DNA of 64,000 bases from Pseudoroseomonas aestuarii (lineage in GTDB: Bacteria; Pseudomonadota; Alphaproteobacteria; Acetobacterales; Acetobacteraceae). Location: NCBI RefSeq assembly GCF_042651065.1, contig NZ_JBHSCH010000003.1, forward strand, positions 62,001 through 126,000, read 5' to 3'. The notes beneath the pieces are model-generated. The model saw only the letters and a program-made list of their open reading frames with translations. It was not told the DNA's origin and made no database searches. The position numbers were made by a program, and so were the translations under genes. Each line of letters starts with the position of its first letter. Positions within the stretch are counted from its first letter, which is position 1. Shown one piece after another: positions 26,757 through 35,005 of the stretch.

Positions 26757-27854
26757 TCAGTCGGGCCGGGTCAGGATGCCCAGCGAGGGCCCCAGATAGG
26801 TATTCCAGGCACTGGAGCAGCTTTCGCCGCAGCGGTCGATCCAGCGGGGCAGCACCGTCTCGATCAGCAGCTGGCGGCGGCGCTGCTGGTCGGCCGGCGT
26901 CACCGGCACCACCGTCATGCGGCCGGGCCGCCCGGTGGTGCAGCCGGGCCGGCCGGCGCTGCAGTCGAGGCCCTCGCCCGTCTGCTGCGCGGCGGCGTCC
27001 CAGATGGAGGTCTCCAGCTCCGCCAGCCCCTGCCGGATGGTCTCCCGCAGATCGGCCGGCAGCGAGTCCCAGGTTGCCTTGTTGGCGCCGAACATCGAGA
27101 CGCCCCAGGTCAGCGCCATGCTGTGCACATGGCTCGTCACCTCGTGCAGCCCGACGGTGTAGCCGGAGAGGGTGCCGGTGACGGCGCATTCCACGACGCC
27201 CGCCCGCAGCGCCGCCACGGTGTCAGCGAAGGGAATCACCACGGAGGTGGCGCCGAGCGCCTCGAACATCTCCGCCTGCCCCACCGAGGAGGTCCGCACC
27301 CGCCGCCCGGAGAGATCGCTGAGGCCGTTGAAGGGCCGCGTGCACCAGGTGACCTGCGCGGGGTAGGTGTAGATCGAGAGCAGCTCGACCCCGTAGCGCT
27401 CCTGCAGGATGTCGCGCAGGTGCGGGCGGTAGAGGCGCACCGTCTCGCGCAGCCGGCCGATATCCGGGTTGAGCGCCGGCAGGTCGACCGCGTTGAACTC
27501 CGGCTCCTCGCTGGAGACGACGGCGACGAGCGCGGTGCCGAAGGGAACGACGCCGAGCCGCATCAGCGGCAGCACCTCCTCGGCGCGGAAGCCGGCGCGG
27601 TCGAACGGTGTGATCTCGGCCGTGACGCGGCCCTTGGTCAGTTCCGTGACGCGGTGGCGCCAGAACGGCTCCTCGTACCGGGTGTACTGCGACACGCCGG
27701 CCAGGCCGCCCACCACCTTCAGGGTGATGGTCTCCTGCGGTTCGGCCGCCAACGGGGGCGTGCACAGGGCGGGCGTGCAGAGGGAAAGCGCCAGGCCCAG
27801 CGCGGCCATCGCGGGGCGGAACGAACGGCGGCGCGGGGCGCGGCGCGCGAGCAT
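26757..27854 (-). CDS. TRAP transporter solute-binding protein (DctP family) without TRAP permease
   Basis: A 365-residue periplasmic receptor. A signal peptide spans residues 1-35. DctP-family features include FNGLSDLSGRRVRT, VIPFADTVAALRAGVVECAV and LTWGVSMFGANKATWDSLP, the last two lying over the carboxylate-binding region. Unusually it has a Cys-rich tail (CGESCSSAW, plus CSAGRPGC), probably disulphides. No dctQ/dctM permease genes are present; the only partner is the hybrid kinase starting one base downstream. That layout fits a ligand sensor rather than a transporter. Ligand is likely a small organic acid. Confidence 0.88.
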   Translation of the reverse strand: MLARRAPRRRSFRPAMAALGLALSLCTPALCTPPLAAEPQETITLKVVGGLAGVSQYTRYEEPFWRHRVTELTKGRVTAEITPFDRAGFRAEEVLPLMRLGVVPFGTALVAVVSSEEPEFNAVDLPALNPDIGRLRETVRLYRPHLRDILQERYGVELLSIYTYPAQVTWCTRPFNGLSDLSGRRVRTSSVGQAEMFEALGATSVVIPFADTVAALRAGVVECAVTGTLSGYTVGLHEVTSHVHSMALTWGVSMFGANKATWDSLPADLRETIRQGLAELETSIWDAAAQQTGEGLDCSAGRPGCTTGRPGRMTVVPVTPADQQRRRQLLIETVLPRWIDRCGESCSSAWNTYLGPSLGILTRPD

Positions 27855-27877
27855 GGCCGGCCCGGCCGAGCGCGGCT

Positions 27878-28150
27878 TCAAGCCAGCCTGGTGCGCAGCC
27901 ACTCGCCGGCCTCCGCTGAGAGGCCATCCCAGTTGGCGCTGGTGACCGGCGCGACGAGCAGGGCGCCATCCAGGCCCGCCCGGCGCATCGCACCCTTCAG
28001 ATGCTCCACCAGGTAGCGCGCCGAAACCGCGCTTTCCACCAGGAGCGAGCCAGGAAGGGCGAGGTGCGACTCCGCCAGTTGCCATACGGCGTCCTCCAGC
28101 GCGAGGGCGCCATCGGGCGACTGATCGTGGGCAACCAACAGCAGGGGCAT
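27878..28150 (-). CDS. Small SinR/Cas2-like ferredoxin-fold protein
   Basis: A 90-residue protein beginning LLLVAHDQ and continuing ESAVSARYLVEHL, then LDGALLVAPVT and a Trp near the end. The spacing (strand ending in Asp, two helices, strand with Ser, helix, strand) resembles the SinR-like/Cas2-like family of small proteins of unknown role. No CRISPR array or cas gene is present. It ends 23 bases before the TRAP-receptor start and is probably the first gene of that operon. Assignment rests on pattern only. Confidence 0.6.
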   Translation of the reverse strand: MPLLLVAHDQSPDGALALEDAVWQLAESHLALPGSLLVESAVSARYLVEHLKGAMRRAGLDGALLVAPVTSANWDGLSAEAGEWLRTRLA

Positions 28151-28237
28151 GTCACGACCTCCCGGAGAGCTTCAACCAATGATACAAGGCTGCACACCGT
28201 TGCGCCAGAAGCCATGCTGCGGCAGAGAAGCGTGGCC

Positions 28238-29017
28238 ATGACCGAACCCGCCCCCCGAACGGCCGCTCCGGCCGGCGCCGGCACCGCCATCGTCAGCCAT
28301 CGCGGCGGCGCCTTCCTCTGGCCCGAGAACAGCCTCGAAGCCTTCCGCAACACCCTCTCCCTGGCTGTGGAGCAGGCGGAGTGCGACGTGCACCTCTCGG
28401 CCGACGGCGTGCCGGTGGTGATCCACGACGCGACGCTGAACCGCACCACGGAGGGCGACGGCCCCGTGGCGGCGCGCCCGGCGGCGGATCTGGCCGCGAC
28501 GCGGCTGCGCGGGGCCGGGGCGGGGGGTGCCCGCGTGCCGTTGCTGGCCGATGTGGCGGCGCTGTTCCGGGACCGTCCGATGCAACTCCAGGTGGAGCTG
28601 AAGACGGCTCCCGGCGTGGCGCCGGACCCGGCCCTGCTGCCCCGCACCCTCGCTGTTCTGGATGCCGCCGGCATCCGCCCGCAGAGCCGCATCATCGCCT
28701 TCGAGGCGACGCTGGCGGCGGCGGCGATGCAGGCTGGCGGGCTCGCGGGAGTCATCTGGCTGTTCGAGCCGGCCCTGCTGCGGCAGATCGGCGCCGAGGG
28801 CGTGACCGGCGTCGCCCGCGCCTACGGGTTCGACATGGTGGAGACGCATGTCGCCGCGCTCGATGACGGGCTGATGCGCAAGCTGCGCGCGGCCGGGCTG
28901 AAGGTGGGGGTGTGGGGCGCCAACCATGCCGCCAGCATCGAGCGCGCCCTGGCCCTGGGCGTGGATGCGATGGCCACGGATGATCCGGTGCTGGCCCTGC
29001 GCCTGCGCGGCTGCTGA
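28238..29017 (+). CDS. Glycerophosphodiester phosphodiesterase
   Basis: A 259-residue GDPD TIM-barrel enzyme that hydrolyses glycerophosphodiesters to glycerol-3-phosphate and an alcohol. Catalytic and metal residues are in VSHRGGAFLWPENSLEAF (His and Glu), ECDVHLSADGVPVVIHDATLNRTT (Asp, His-Asp) and QVELKTA (Glu). The C-terminal VWGANHAASIERALALGVDAMATDDP is typical. It lacks a signal peptide, so it is cytoplasmic. ATG 28238 is preferred; 28214 is an alternative. Likely role: lipid head-group recycling. Confidence 0.92.
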   Translation: MTEPAPRTAAPAGAGTAIVSHRGGAFLWPENSLEAFRNTLSLAVEQAECDVHLSADGVPVVIHDATLNRTTEGDGPVAARPAADLAATRLRGAGAGGARVPLLADVAALFRDRPMQLQVELKTAPGVAPDPALLPRTLAVLDAAGIRPQSRIIAFEATLAAAAMQAGGLAGVIWLFEPALLRQIGAEGVTGVARAYGFDMVETHVAALDDGLMRKLRAAGLKVGVWGANHAASIERALALGVDAMATDDPVLALRLRGC

Positions 29018-29053
29018 CAGGCTGCCGGCGACAAGGCTGCCGGCAAGGCCGCG

Positions 29054-29075
29054 GATCCTGCCGGGAGGCAGGATC
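29054..29075. terminator. Hairpin after the phosphodiesterase gene
   Basis: GATCCTGCC and GGCAGGATC form a perfect 9-bp stem with a GGGA loop, then AAAAAA. On the forward strand no U-tract follows, so it may act as a processing or stabilising structure or as a weak terminator between the convergent genes. A GGCTGCCGGC direct repeat lies just upstream. Confidence 0.5.
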
Positions 29076-29107
29076 AAAAAAGCACCACAAACCATTGATT
29101 GTAAAGC

Positions 29108-29950
29108 TTAAGGCGCAGCCAGGATGCCGGTGCAGGCGGCCGGCAGCGCGGGTGGCGGCGCCGGCTTGCCGGGGCGCGGCGCGGGCTGGCGGGCCTCGGG
29201 CGTGAACCACCAGGCCAGGCTGGAATCGCATCCGTCGCCGGGCGGCACCGGCGCCTGGGGCTGGCAGCCCGGCTGGCCTTCCGGGCAATGCAGCCGGATG
29301 TGGAAGTGTGAATCATGACCCCGCCAGGGCCGCACGCGGCGCAGCCAGGCGGCGCCCGGCATGGCCTCGCACAGCGCCTGCTTGATCGCCGGGTTGACGA
29401 AGATGCGGTCCACCGCCGGGTGCTCCGCGGCGAGGCGGATCAGCAGCGCATGCGCCGGCGTGAAGCGCGCGGGGTCCACGCGCATCCCGTCCTCCCGCAC
29501 CACCGAGGGCACCTCGATCCGCTCGCGGGCGGCGGGGGGCAGGGCGGGCTTGGGCCGCAGGTCGAGCCAGATATCGGCGTCGAGCCCGATCTGGTGGCTG
29601 GCATGGCCCCAGGGCATGGGGCCGCCGCGCGGCTGGCCGAGATCGCCGACCCAGAAGGGCGGCAGCCCGGCGGCCTGGGCGCGTGCCCCCAGCCCGCGGA
29701 GATAGGCGATGAGGTCAGGGTGGCCCCAGAAGCGGTTGCGGGAGAGCCGCACCACCTGCCAGCCCGGCCCATCGGCCGGCAGCGCCACGGCGCCGGCGAT
29801 GCAGCCCAGCCCGTAGCCGCCGGCGATGCGTGGCGGCCCGGCGGCGGGGCGGGAGGCTGCCGCCCAGTCCCGCGCCGCCTGCGCCGCCACACCGCCGGGG
29901 AGGGCGGCCGCCAGGAGGCACGCCAGCAGCGCCGGCCGCACGCGCCGCAT
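29108..29950 (-). CDS. mepA: Penicillin-insensitive murein endopeptidase MepA
   Basis: A 280-residue periplasmic LAS-type metallopeptidase (M74) that cuts D-Ala-mDAP cross-links. A signal peptide covers residues 1-23. Zinc ligands are in GHASHQIGLDADIWLDL (His and Asp) and HDSHFHIRL (His). Three further cysteines are spaced like the MepA disulphides (LGCIAGAV, CEAMPG, CPEGQPGC). Its start is 14 bases after the 94-residue gene, placing it at the end of the type I secretion operon. The C-terminal Pro-rich tail of about 30 residues is unusual. Confidence 0.93.
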   Translation of the reverse strand: MRRVRPALLACLLAAALPGGVAAQAARDWAAASRPAAGPPRIAGGYGLGCIAGAVALPADGPGWQVVRLSRNRFWGHPDLIAYLRGLGARAQAAGLPPFWVGDLGQPRGGPMPWGHASHQIGLDADIWLDLRPKPALPPAARERIEVPSVVREDGMRVDPARFTPAHALLIRLAAEHPAVDRIFVNPAIKQALCEAMPGAAWLRRVRPWRGHDSHFHIRLHCPEGQPGCQPQAPVPPGDGCDSSLAWWFTPEARQPAPRPGKPAPPPALPAACTGILAAP

Positions 29951-29964
29951 GGCCGCGCCGGCGC

Positions 29965-30249
29965 TCAGCCGGAGAAGCGGAAGGAGCCCGGCACCGCCTG
30001 CGGCTCCGGCGCGGCGGGCTCGGCGGGCGCCGCCTGCTGCTGCGCCTGCTTCACCTTGGCGTCGATCTGCTTCAGCAGCGCCACCACGCTGTTGGCGAAG
30101 GCCGGCAGCTGCACCACCGGGATCATCAGCTGCCCGCAGGGCACCGGCTTCCCGTCGGAGCCCGTCTGCGCCAGGGTGATGCGGGTCACGCCGTAGTTGA
30201 CGCTGGCCTCGAGAACGCCATCGGCGAACAGGACGGGCTTGTCGGACAT
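29965..30249 (-). CDS. Small conserved-type hypothetical protein in the type I secretion operon
   Basis: A 94-residue soluble protein. The first 65 residues are beta-rich with Cys38 in KPVPCGQLMIPVVQL, then an amphipathic helix (ALLKQIDAKVKQAQQQ), then a Pro/Ala/Glu-rich tail. It lies 28 bases after the membrane fusion protein and 14 before mepA, so it is within that operon. The architecture is loosely like small DUF3467-type proteins. Function unknown. It lacks a signal peptide and glycine-rich RTX repeats, so it is not an obvious secreted substrate. Confidence 0.7.
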   Translation of the reverse strand: MSDKPVLFADGVLEASVNYGVTRITLAQTGSDGKPVPCGQLMIPVVQLPAFANSVVALLKQIDAKVKQAQQQAAPAEPAAPEPQAVPGSFRFSG

Positions 30250-30277
30250 CGGGTGGAATACTCCTGCGAGTCTGGGC

Positions 30278-31654
30278 TTACTGTTCGCGGAAGGCGCGGT
30301 GGAAGCTGTCGAGCACCGGCTGCATCATGTAGCGGAAGAAGCTGCGGCTCCCGGTCTGGATCTGCGCCTCGACCGGCATGCCGGGCCGCAGCGCCACATT
30401 CTCCAGCCGGGCCAGCTGATCCGGCTCGATGGCGATCTGCACCCGGTAATGGCTCATGCGGGTGCGTTCGTCCAGGGTGACATCCTCGGCGACATAGGTC
30501 ACCTCGCCATGCAGGTAGGGCACCAGGCGCTGCTTGAAGGCCGGCAGCCGCACCTCGGAATGCAGCCCGGGATAGACCACGTCGATGTCGGTGGGGGAGA
30601 GGCGCACCTCGGCCACCAGCCGGTCCTCGGCGGGGACGATCTCCATCACCGGCTCGCCGGCGCGCACCACGGCGCCGAGGTTGAAGAAGCGGCTGCCGAC
30701 GATGGTGCCGTCCTCCGGCGCGACGATCTCGCGCCGCTGCGCCACGTCGCGGGCGGCGCGCAGCTTCTCCTCCGTCTCGTTCAGGCGGTTGCGCGTCTCG
30801 CGCGCCTCGGCGGATATCTCGGCCATGATCTGGTCGCGGGTCTGGCGGATCTGGTTGCGCGCCTCATCGACCGAGGCGTTGGCGCGCTCCACCTGGCCCA
30901 TCAGGTCGACCATGTTGCCTTCCAGCGAGGCGACGTTGCGCTGCAGCGCCAGCAGGCGCGGCATCCGCTCCAGCCCCTGGCGCACCAGGGTCTGCACGTC
31001 CTGCTCCTCGCGCCGGATCAGCGCGAGCTGGCGCCGCTGGCTGGCGATCTGCCCCTGGGCGGAGGTGGCGGTCGCCTCGTGCTGGGAGATCCGTGCCTCC
31101 AGCACCTGGAGCTGGCTGTTCAGATGCGCCCGGCGGGCGGAGAACAGGGTGCGCTGCCCGGTCATCGCCTCCAGCACGCGCGGGTCGGAGCTGCCGGACA
31201 GGTCCGGGGGGAAGGTGATGTCGGGCGCGCCGGCGGCCTCGGCGCGGAGCCGCGCATCCTGCGCCAGCAGGGCCCAGCGCTGGGCGCGCAGCGCCTCCAG
31301 CCCGCTGCCGGACTGGACCTCGTCCAGCCGCATCAGCACCTGGCCGGCCTTCACCTTGTCGCCGTCCCGCGCCAGGATCTCGCGCACGATGCCGCCCTCG
31401 AGGTGCTGCACGGTGCGGCGGTTGCCCTCGCTGCGGATCTCGCCGGGGGCGATCGCCGCCTCGGCCAGCGGCGCCGTCACCGACCAGGCGGTGAAGCCGC
31501 CGACGAACAGCACGGTGGCCGCCAGCCCGAACAGCATCGTGCCGCGGGTGCGCGGGCGCGGCGCGTCCAGGGTCAGGTCGGGGGCGACGGGGGGAAGGGT
31601 GCTGGGGCCGGCCTTCTGCAGCTCGCCGCCCGGAGGAAGGGTGGTGACGCTCAT
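30278..31654 (-). CDS. Type I secretion periplasmic adaptor (HlyD/PrtE-like membrane fusion protein)
   Basis: A 458-residue membrane fusion protein. The N-terminal cytoplasmic tail is followed by one TM (about residues 41-60). The lipoyl half-motif QHLEGGIVREILARDGDKV is followed by a long alpha-helical hairpin (about 110-280, coiled-coil with many Gln and Arg). The second lipoyl half is IVAPEDGTIVGS, and the beta-barrel ends at LRPGMPVEAQIQTGSRSF. It links the inner-membrane ABC exporter to an outer-membrane channel. Its ATG overlaps the exporter stop. Closest type is PrtE/AprE-like. Confidence 0.93.
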   Translation of the reverse strand: MSVTTLPPGGELQKAGPSTLPPVAPDLTLDAPRPRTRGTMLFGLAATVLFVGGFTAWSVTAPLAEAAIAPGEIRSEGNRRTVQHLEGGIVREILARDGDKVKAGQVLMRLDEVQSGSGLEALRAQRWALLAQDARLRAEAAGAPDITFPPDLSGSSDPRVLEAMTGQRTLFSARRAHLNSQLQVLEARISQHEATATSAQGQIASQRRQLALIRREEQDVQTLVRQGLERMPRLLALQRNVASLEGNMVDLMGQVERANASVDEARNQIRQTRDQIMAEISAEARETRNRLNETEEKLRAARDVAQRREIVAPEDGTIVGSRFFNLGAVVRAGEPVMEIVPAEDRLVAEVRLSPTDIDVVYPGLHSEVRLPAFKQRLVPYLHGEVTYVAEDVTLDERTRMSHYRVQIAIEPDQLARLENVALRPGMPVEAQIQTGSRSFFRYMMQPVLDSFHRAFREQ

Positions 31655-33414
31655 GCCGCGCCTCCGCTGTTGGTGTTGGCCAGCCGGGGCTGGGCCGGGG
31701 GGGCGGCCACCTCGGCCGGGCGGGGCGGCGCCATCAGGCGCTTCAGCACCTCGGCGCGGGGGCCGAACATCTCCACGGCGCCGTCCTTCAGCAGCAGCAC
31801 CTTGTCCACGCCCTGCACCAGGGCCGGGCGGTGGGAGACCAGCACCACCGTGGTGCCCTGGGCCTTCAGCGCATCGAGCGCGCGCTGCAGGGCGGCCTCG
31901 GAATCGCCGTCGAGGTTGGAGTTGGGCTCGTCCAGCACCACCAGCTTGGGCCGGCCGAACAGCGCGCGAGCGAGGCCGATCATCTGCCGCTGGCCGCCCG
32001 AGAGATGCTGGCCGCCCTCGCCAATCTCGGTGTCGTAGCCGGCCGGCAGGCGCAGGATCATCTCGTGGCAGCCGGCCATCTTGGCGGCCTCGAACACCGC
32101 GTCGGGCGTGGCGTCGCCCATGCGGGCGATGTTGCTCAGCACCGAGCCGTCGAACAGCTCCACATCCTGCGGCAGGTAGCCGACATGGCGGCCGAAATCC
32201 TCGCGCTGCCAGGTGTAGACATCGGCGCCGTCGAGCCGGACATTGCCGGCATTGGGCTGCAGCGTGCCGATCAGCAGGCGGATCAGCGTGGTCTTGCCGG
32301 CGGCGGAGGGGCCGATCACGGCCAGGCTCTCGCCCGGCTGGAGCGCGAAGTTGACGCCCTTGATGATGGCCACCGCCATGCCCGGCATGCCGTAGGAGAC
32401 GCGCTCGACCGAGAGGCGGCCGACCGGCTCGGGCAGCGGCAGACCGGGCGGGCGGATGCGCGGCAGGGCCAGGAAGGCGGAGAGGCGCTTCAGCGCCTGG
32501 CGCGCCTGCACCAGCCCCTTCCAGCCGCCGATCAGCTGCTCCACCGGCGCGAGCGCGCGGCCCATGATGATCGAGCCGGCGATCGAGGCGCCCGAGGTGA
32601 GCTGCTGCTGCAGCACGAGATAGGCGCCGACGCCGAGGATGGCGAGCTGCACGGCGAGGCGGAAGAACTTGGTGGCCGAGAGCAGCACGGCGGCGCGGTC
32701 GGCCGCCTTCTCCTGCGGCACCACGGTGTCCGCCACGGCCTGGCGCCAGCGGCGCATCACCGAGGAGGTCATGCCCATGCTGTCGATCACCTCGGCGTTG
32801 CGGGCGATCGCGTCGGCGCGGCGCTGGCCGGCCATGCTGGCGGTGTTGGCCTCGCGCAGCAGGGCGGAGGTGGTCAGCTCGTTCACCAGGGTCAGGATGA
32901 ACAGCAGCACCGCGCCGCCGAGGGCGATGAAGCCCATCACCGGGTGCAGCATGAAGATGGCGGCCAGGTAGATCGGCACCCACGGCACGTCATAGAGCGC
33001 CAGCGCCCCGGGCGAGCCGAGCCAGGAGCGGCAGAAGCCCAGGTCGCGCAGCGCCTCCATGCGGTAGGGGCGGCCGCGGAGCTGGGATTCCAGCGCGCGC
33101 TCGAAGCCCTCCGGCGCCACGCGGGCCTCGATCCAGGCGGCGCTGCGCTGCATGATGCGGCTGCGCACCGCCTCCAGCAGCGCCAGCAGCAGCAGGGCCA
33201 GGATGGCGATGAGGCTGAGGAACAGCAGGGTGTCGATGCTGCGGGTGGCCAGCACCCGGTCGAACACCTGCATCATGTAGATGGAGACGGTCAGCTGCAG
33301 CAGGTTCACCATGCCGCTGAACAGGCCGACGGCGATGAATTCCTTGCGGCAGGCGGCGATGGCGCGCGAGAGCGGCGTGACCGGGGCGGCGCCGGGGCGG
33401 GGGGCGAGGGCCAT
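31651..33414 (-). CDS. Type I secretion ABC exporter (PrtD/AprD-like)
   Basis: A 587-residue fused permease-ATPase that drives one-step protein export. A transmembrane domain with six helices occupies about residues 20-310, without an N-terminal peptidase or CLD domain, which is the PrtD type. The ATPase has Walker A (GPSAAGKTT), signature (LSGGQRQMI), Walker B (LVVLDEPNSNLD) and H-loop (VSHRP). It is the second gene of the operon, six bases after a small membrane protein. Substrates of such exporters carry C-terminal signals; none is encoded here. Confidence 0.93.
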   Translation of the reverse strand: MALAPRPGAAPVTPLSRAIAACRKEFIAVGLFSGMVNLLQLTVSIYMMQVFDRVLATRSIDTLLFLSLIAILALLLLALLEAVRSRIMQRSAAWIEARVAPEGFERALESQLRGRPYRMEALRDLGFCRSWLGSPGALALYDVPWVPIYLAAIFMLHPVMGFIALGGAVLLFILTLVNELTTSALLREANTASMAGQRRADAIARNAEVIDSMGMTSSVMRRWRQAVADTVVPQEKAADRAAVLLSATKFFRLAVQLAILGVGAYLVLQQQLTSGASIAGSIIMGRALAPVEQLIGGWKGLVQARQALKRLSAFLALPRIRPPGLPLPEPVGRLSVERVSYGMPGMAVAIIKGVNFALQPGESLAVIGPSAAGKTTLIRLLIGTLQPNAGNVRLDGADVYTWQREDFGRHVGYLPQDVELFDGSVLSNIARMGDATPDAVFEAAKMAGCHEMILRLPAGYDTEIGEGGQHLSGGQRQMIGLARALFGRPKLVVLDEPNSNLDGDSEAALQRALDALKAQGTTVVLVSHRPALVQGVDKVLLLKDGAVEMFGPRAEVLKRLMAPPRPAEVAAPPAQPRLANTNSGGAA

Positions 33415-33419
33415 GGCGC

Positions 33420-33854
33420 TCAGCCCTGCCCCTGCGGGAAGGGCAGCGCGGGAAGGTGCAGGCCGAAGGCCAGGGCCACCCAGGCCAGCGCGGCGAACAG
33501 CAGCAGCCCCGCCAGCACCGCGGCCACCAGGGTCAGGAAGCCTGGCGGCGGCCGCTGCCCGGCCAGCGCTTCGCGCGCCGCCTCGGCGCGGAGCCGCTCC
33601 AGGTGGTTGTGCAGGTGGCGGTAGGCCCAGTCCTGCATCAGCCGCTCGGCCTCGGCGCGGCGGGCGGGGGCGGCCTCGGCGGAGGGCGCGGTGCCGGATT
33701 CGACCGCCAGCGCATAGCCGAGCAGGGCAGGCAGCCTGTCCTCGCCGGCGGCGGGGCGGAAGCCTTCGGGAAGGCCGGAGGCGGGGCTCTCGGTCTGGTC
33801 GGCGGAATCCGCCTGGGCGGCCGACTCTGGCCGAATGCGCTGGGGCGCGGACAT
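33420..33854 (-). CDS. Single-pass membrane protein at the head of the secretion operon
   Basis: A 144-residue protein. The N-terminal about 100 residues are hydrophilic and acidic, with a helical segment rich in Arg/Glu (RRAEAERLMQDWAYRHLHNHLERL). One transmembrane helix (TLVAAVLAGLLLFAALAWVALA) lies near the C-terminus. It is tail-anchored with most of the protein in the cytoplasm. ATG 33875 would add seven residues; neither start has a good ribosome site, 33854 has GGAG 12 bases upstream. The exporter follows after 5 bases. No family recognised. Confidence 0.65.
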   Translation of the reverse strand: MSAPQRIRPESAAQADSADQTESPASGLPEGFRPAAGEDRLPALLGYALAVESGTAPSAEAAPARRAEAERLMQDWAYRHLHNHLERLRAEAAREALAGQRPPPGFLTLVAAVLAGLLLFAALAWVALAFGLHLPALPFPQGQG

Positions 33855-33974
33855 GTCCGGCTGGTACTCCAACATAAAAAAACGCGGCTTGGCAGTGTGC
33901 CGCAAGTGGACGCACCTTACCGTGATGCGCGCTGCGAGGCACGCATCAATCCATCATCTGTTTCATTCCTCATT

Positions 33975-34967
33975 TTACTGTAAAGCTGAAGTTGCAGCCG
34001 GCGCCATGCTCTCCGGCGCCGGCGGCGCGGGTATGGCGAGATAGGCGATCCGCTTGGCCTCCTGCCGCCCGCGCGTCACCGTCTCCAGCACCAGCCCGAC
34101 GGCCAGGAAGAGGAAGGACAGCAGCAGGAAGGCCACCGAGGCCAGGAAGGTGGGCAGGCGCGGCACCAGCCCGCTCTCCAGGTAGGTGGAGAAGACCGGC
34201 AGGAAGAAGCCGAGCGAGGCCAGGAAGAGCAGCCCCCCCAGCCCGCCGAAGAAGGGCAGCGGCCGCTCCCGCTGCAGCAGGCCGAGGATGGTGCCGAGGA
34301 TGCGCCAGCCGTCGCGCAGCGTCCGCAGCTTGGAGGCCGAGCCGGCAGGCCGGGCGGCGTAGGCCGTTACCATCTCGCCCACCGGCATGCGCAGCTCCAG
34401 CGCGTGGACGGTGAACTCCGTCTCCGTCTCGAAGCCGGTGGCCAGGGCGGGGAAGGATTTGACGAAGCGGCGCGAGAACACCCGGTAGCCGGAGAGCATG
34501 TCGCTGACGCGGCGGCCGAAGACCAGCCCCACCAGCCCGGTGAGCAGCCGATTGCCGAGCTGGTGGCCCGGCCGGTAGGCCGCCGTCTCGTGGCTGACGC
34601 GCAGCCCCGTCACCATGTCGAGCTGCCGCTCGCGCAGCAGGCGGATCATGGCGGGCGCGGCGGTGGGGTCGTAGGTGCCGTCGCCATCGACCAGCACATA
34701 GATGTCGGCCTCGATGTCGGCGAACATGCGGCGCACCACATGCCCCTTGCCCTGCAGCGTCTCGCTGCCGACCTGCGCGCCCGCCGCGCGGGCCACCTCC
34801 CGCGTCGCGTCGCTGGAATTGTTGTCATAGACATAGACGCAGGCCTGCGGCAGCGTCCGGCGGAAGCCGGCCACCACGCCGCCGATCGCCACGGCCTCGT
34901 TGTGGCAGGGCACCAGAACCGCGATGCGCGGCGCCGGGGCGGCGGGAAGGGTGGCGTCTCTGGACAT
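33975..34967 (-). CDS. GT2-family glycosyltransferase (polyprenyl-phosphate sugar type)
   Basis: A 330-residue GT-A transferase. The catalytic domain shows AVLVPCHNEAVAIGGVV, YDNNSSDATREVA and the metal-binding DXD in LVDGDGTYD. SGYRVFSRRFVKSFP is the acceptor loop. Two C-terminal transmembrane helices anchor it (about residues 240-310). This combination is typical of transferases that make polyprenyl-phosphate-linked sugars for surface polysaccharides. It follows a GtrA-like gene by 38 bases, a common pairing in which GtrA flips the lipid-linked sugar. Confidence 0.9.
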   Translation of the reverse strand: MSRDATLPAAPAPRIAVLVPCHNEAVAIGGVVAGFRRTLPQACVYVYDNNSSDATREVARAAGAQVGSETLQGKGHVVRRMFADIEADIYVLVDGDGTYDPTAAPAMIRLLRERQLDMVTGLRVSHETAAYRPGHQLGNRLLTGLVGLVFGRRVSDMLSGYRVFSRRFVKSFPALATGFETETEFTVHALELRMPVGEMVTAYAARPAGSASKLRTLRDGWRILGTILGLLQRERPLPFFGGLGGLLFLASLGFFLPVFSTYLESGLVPRLPTFLASVAFLLLSFLFLAVGLVLETVTRGRQEAKRIAYLAIPAPPAPESMAPAATSALQ

Positions 34968-35005
34968 CGGGGCGTTTCCGCAAAGCCCATCGCAGATGGG
35001 GCGGC

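Noticed and set aside
27878..28150. Cas2 and a CRISPR locus
   Set aside because: No repeat-spacer array or other cas gene anywhere in the window; fold similarity alone is not enough.
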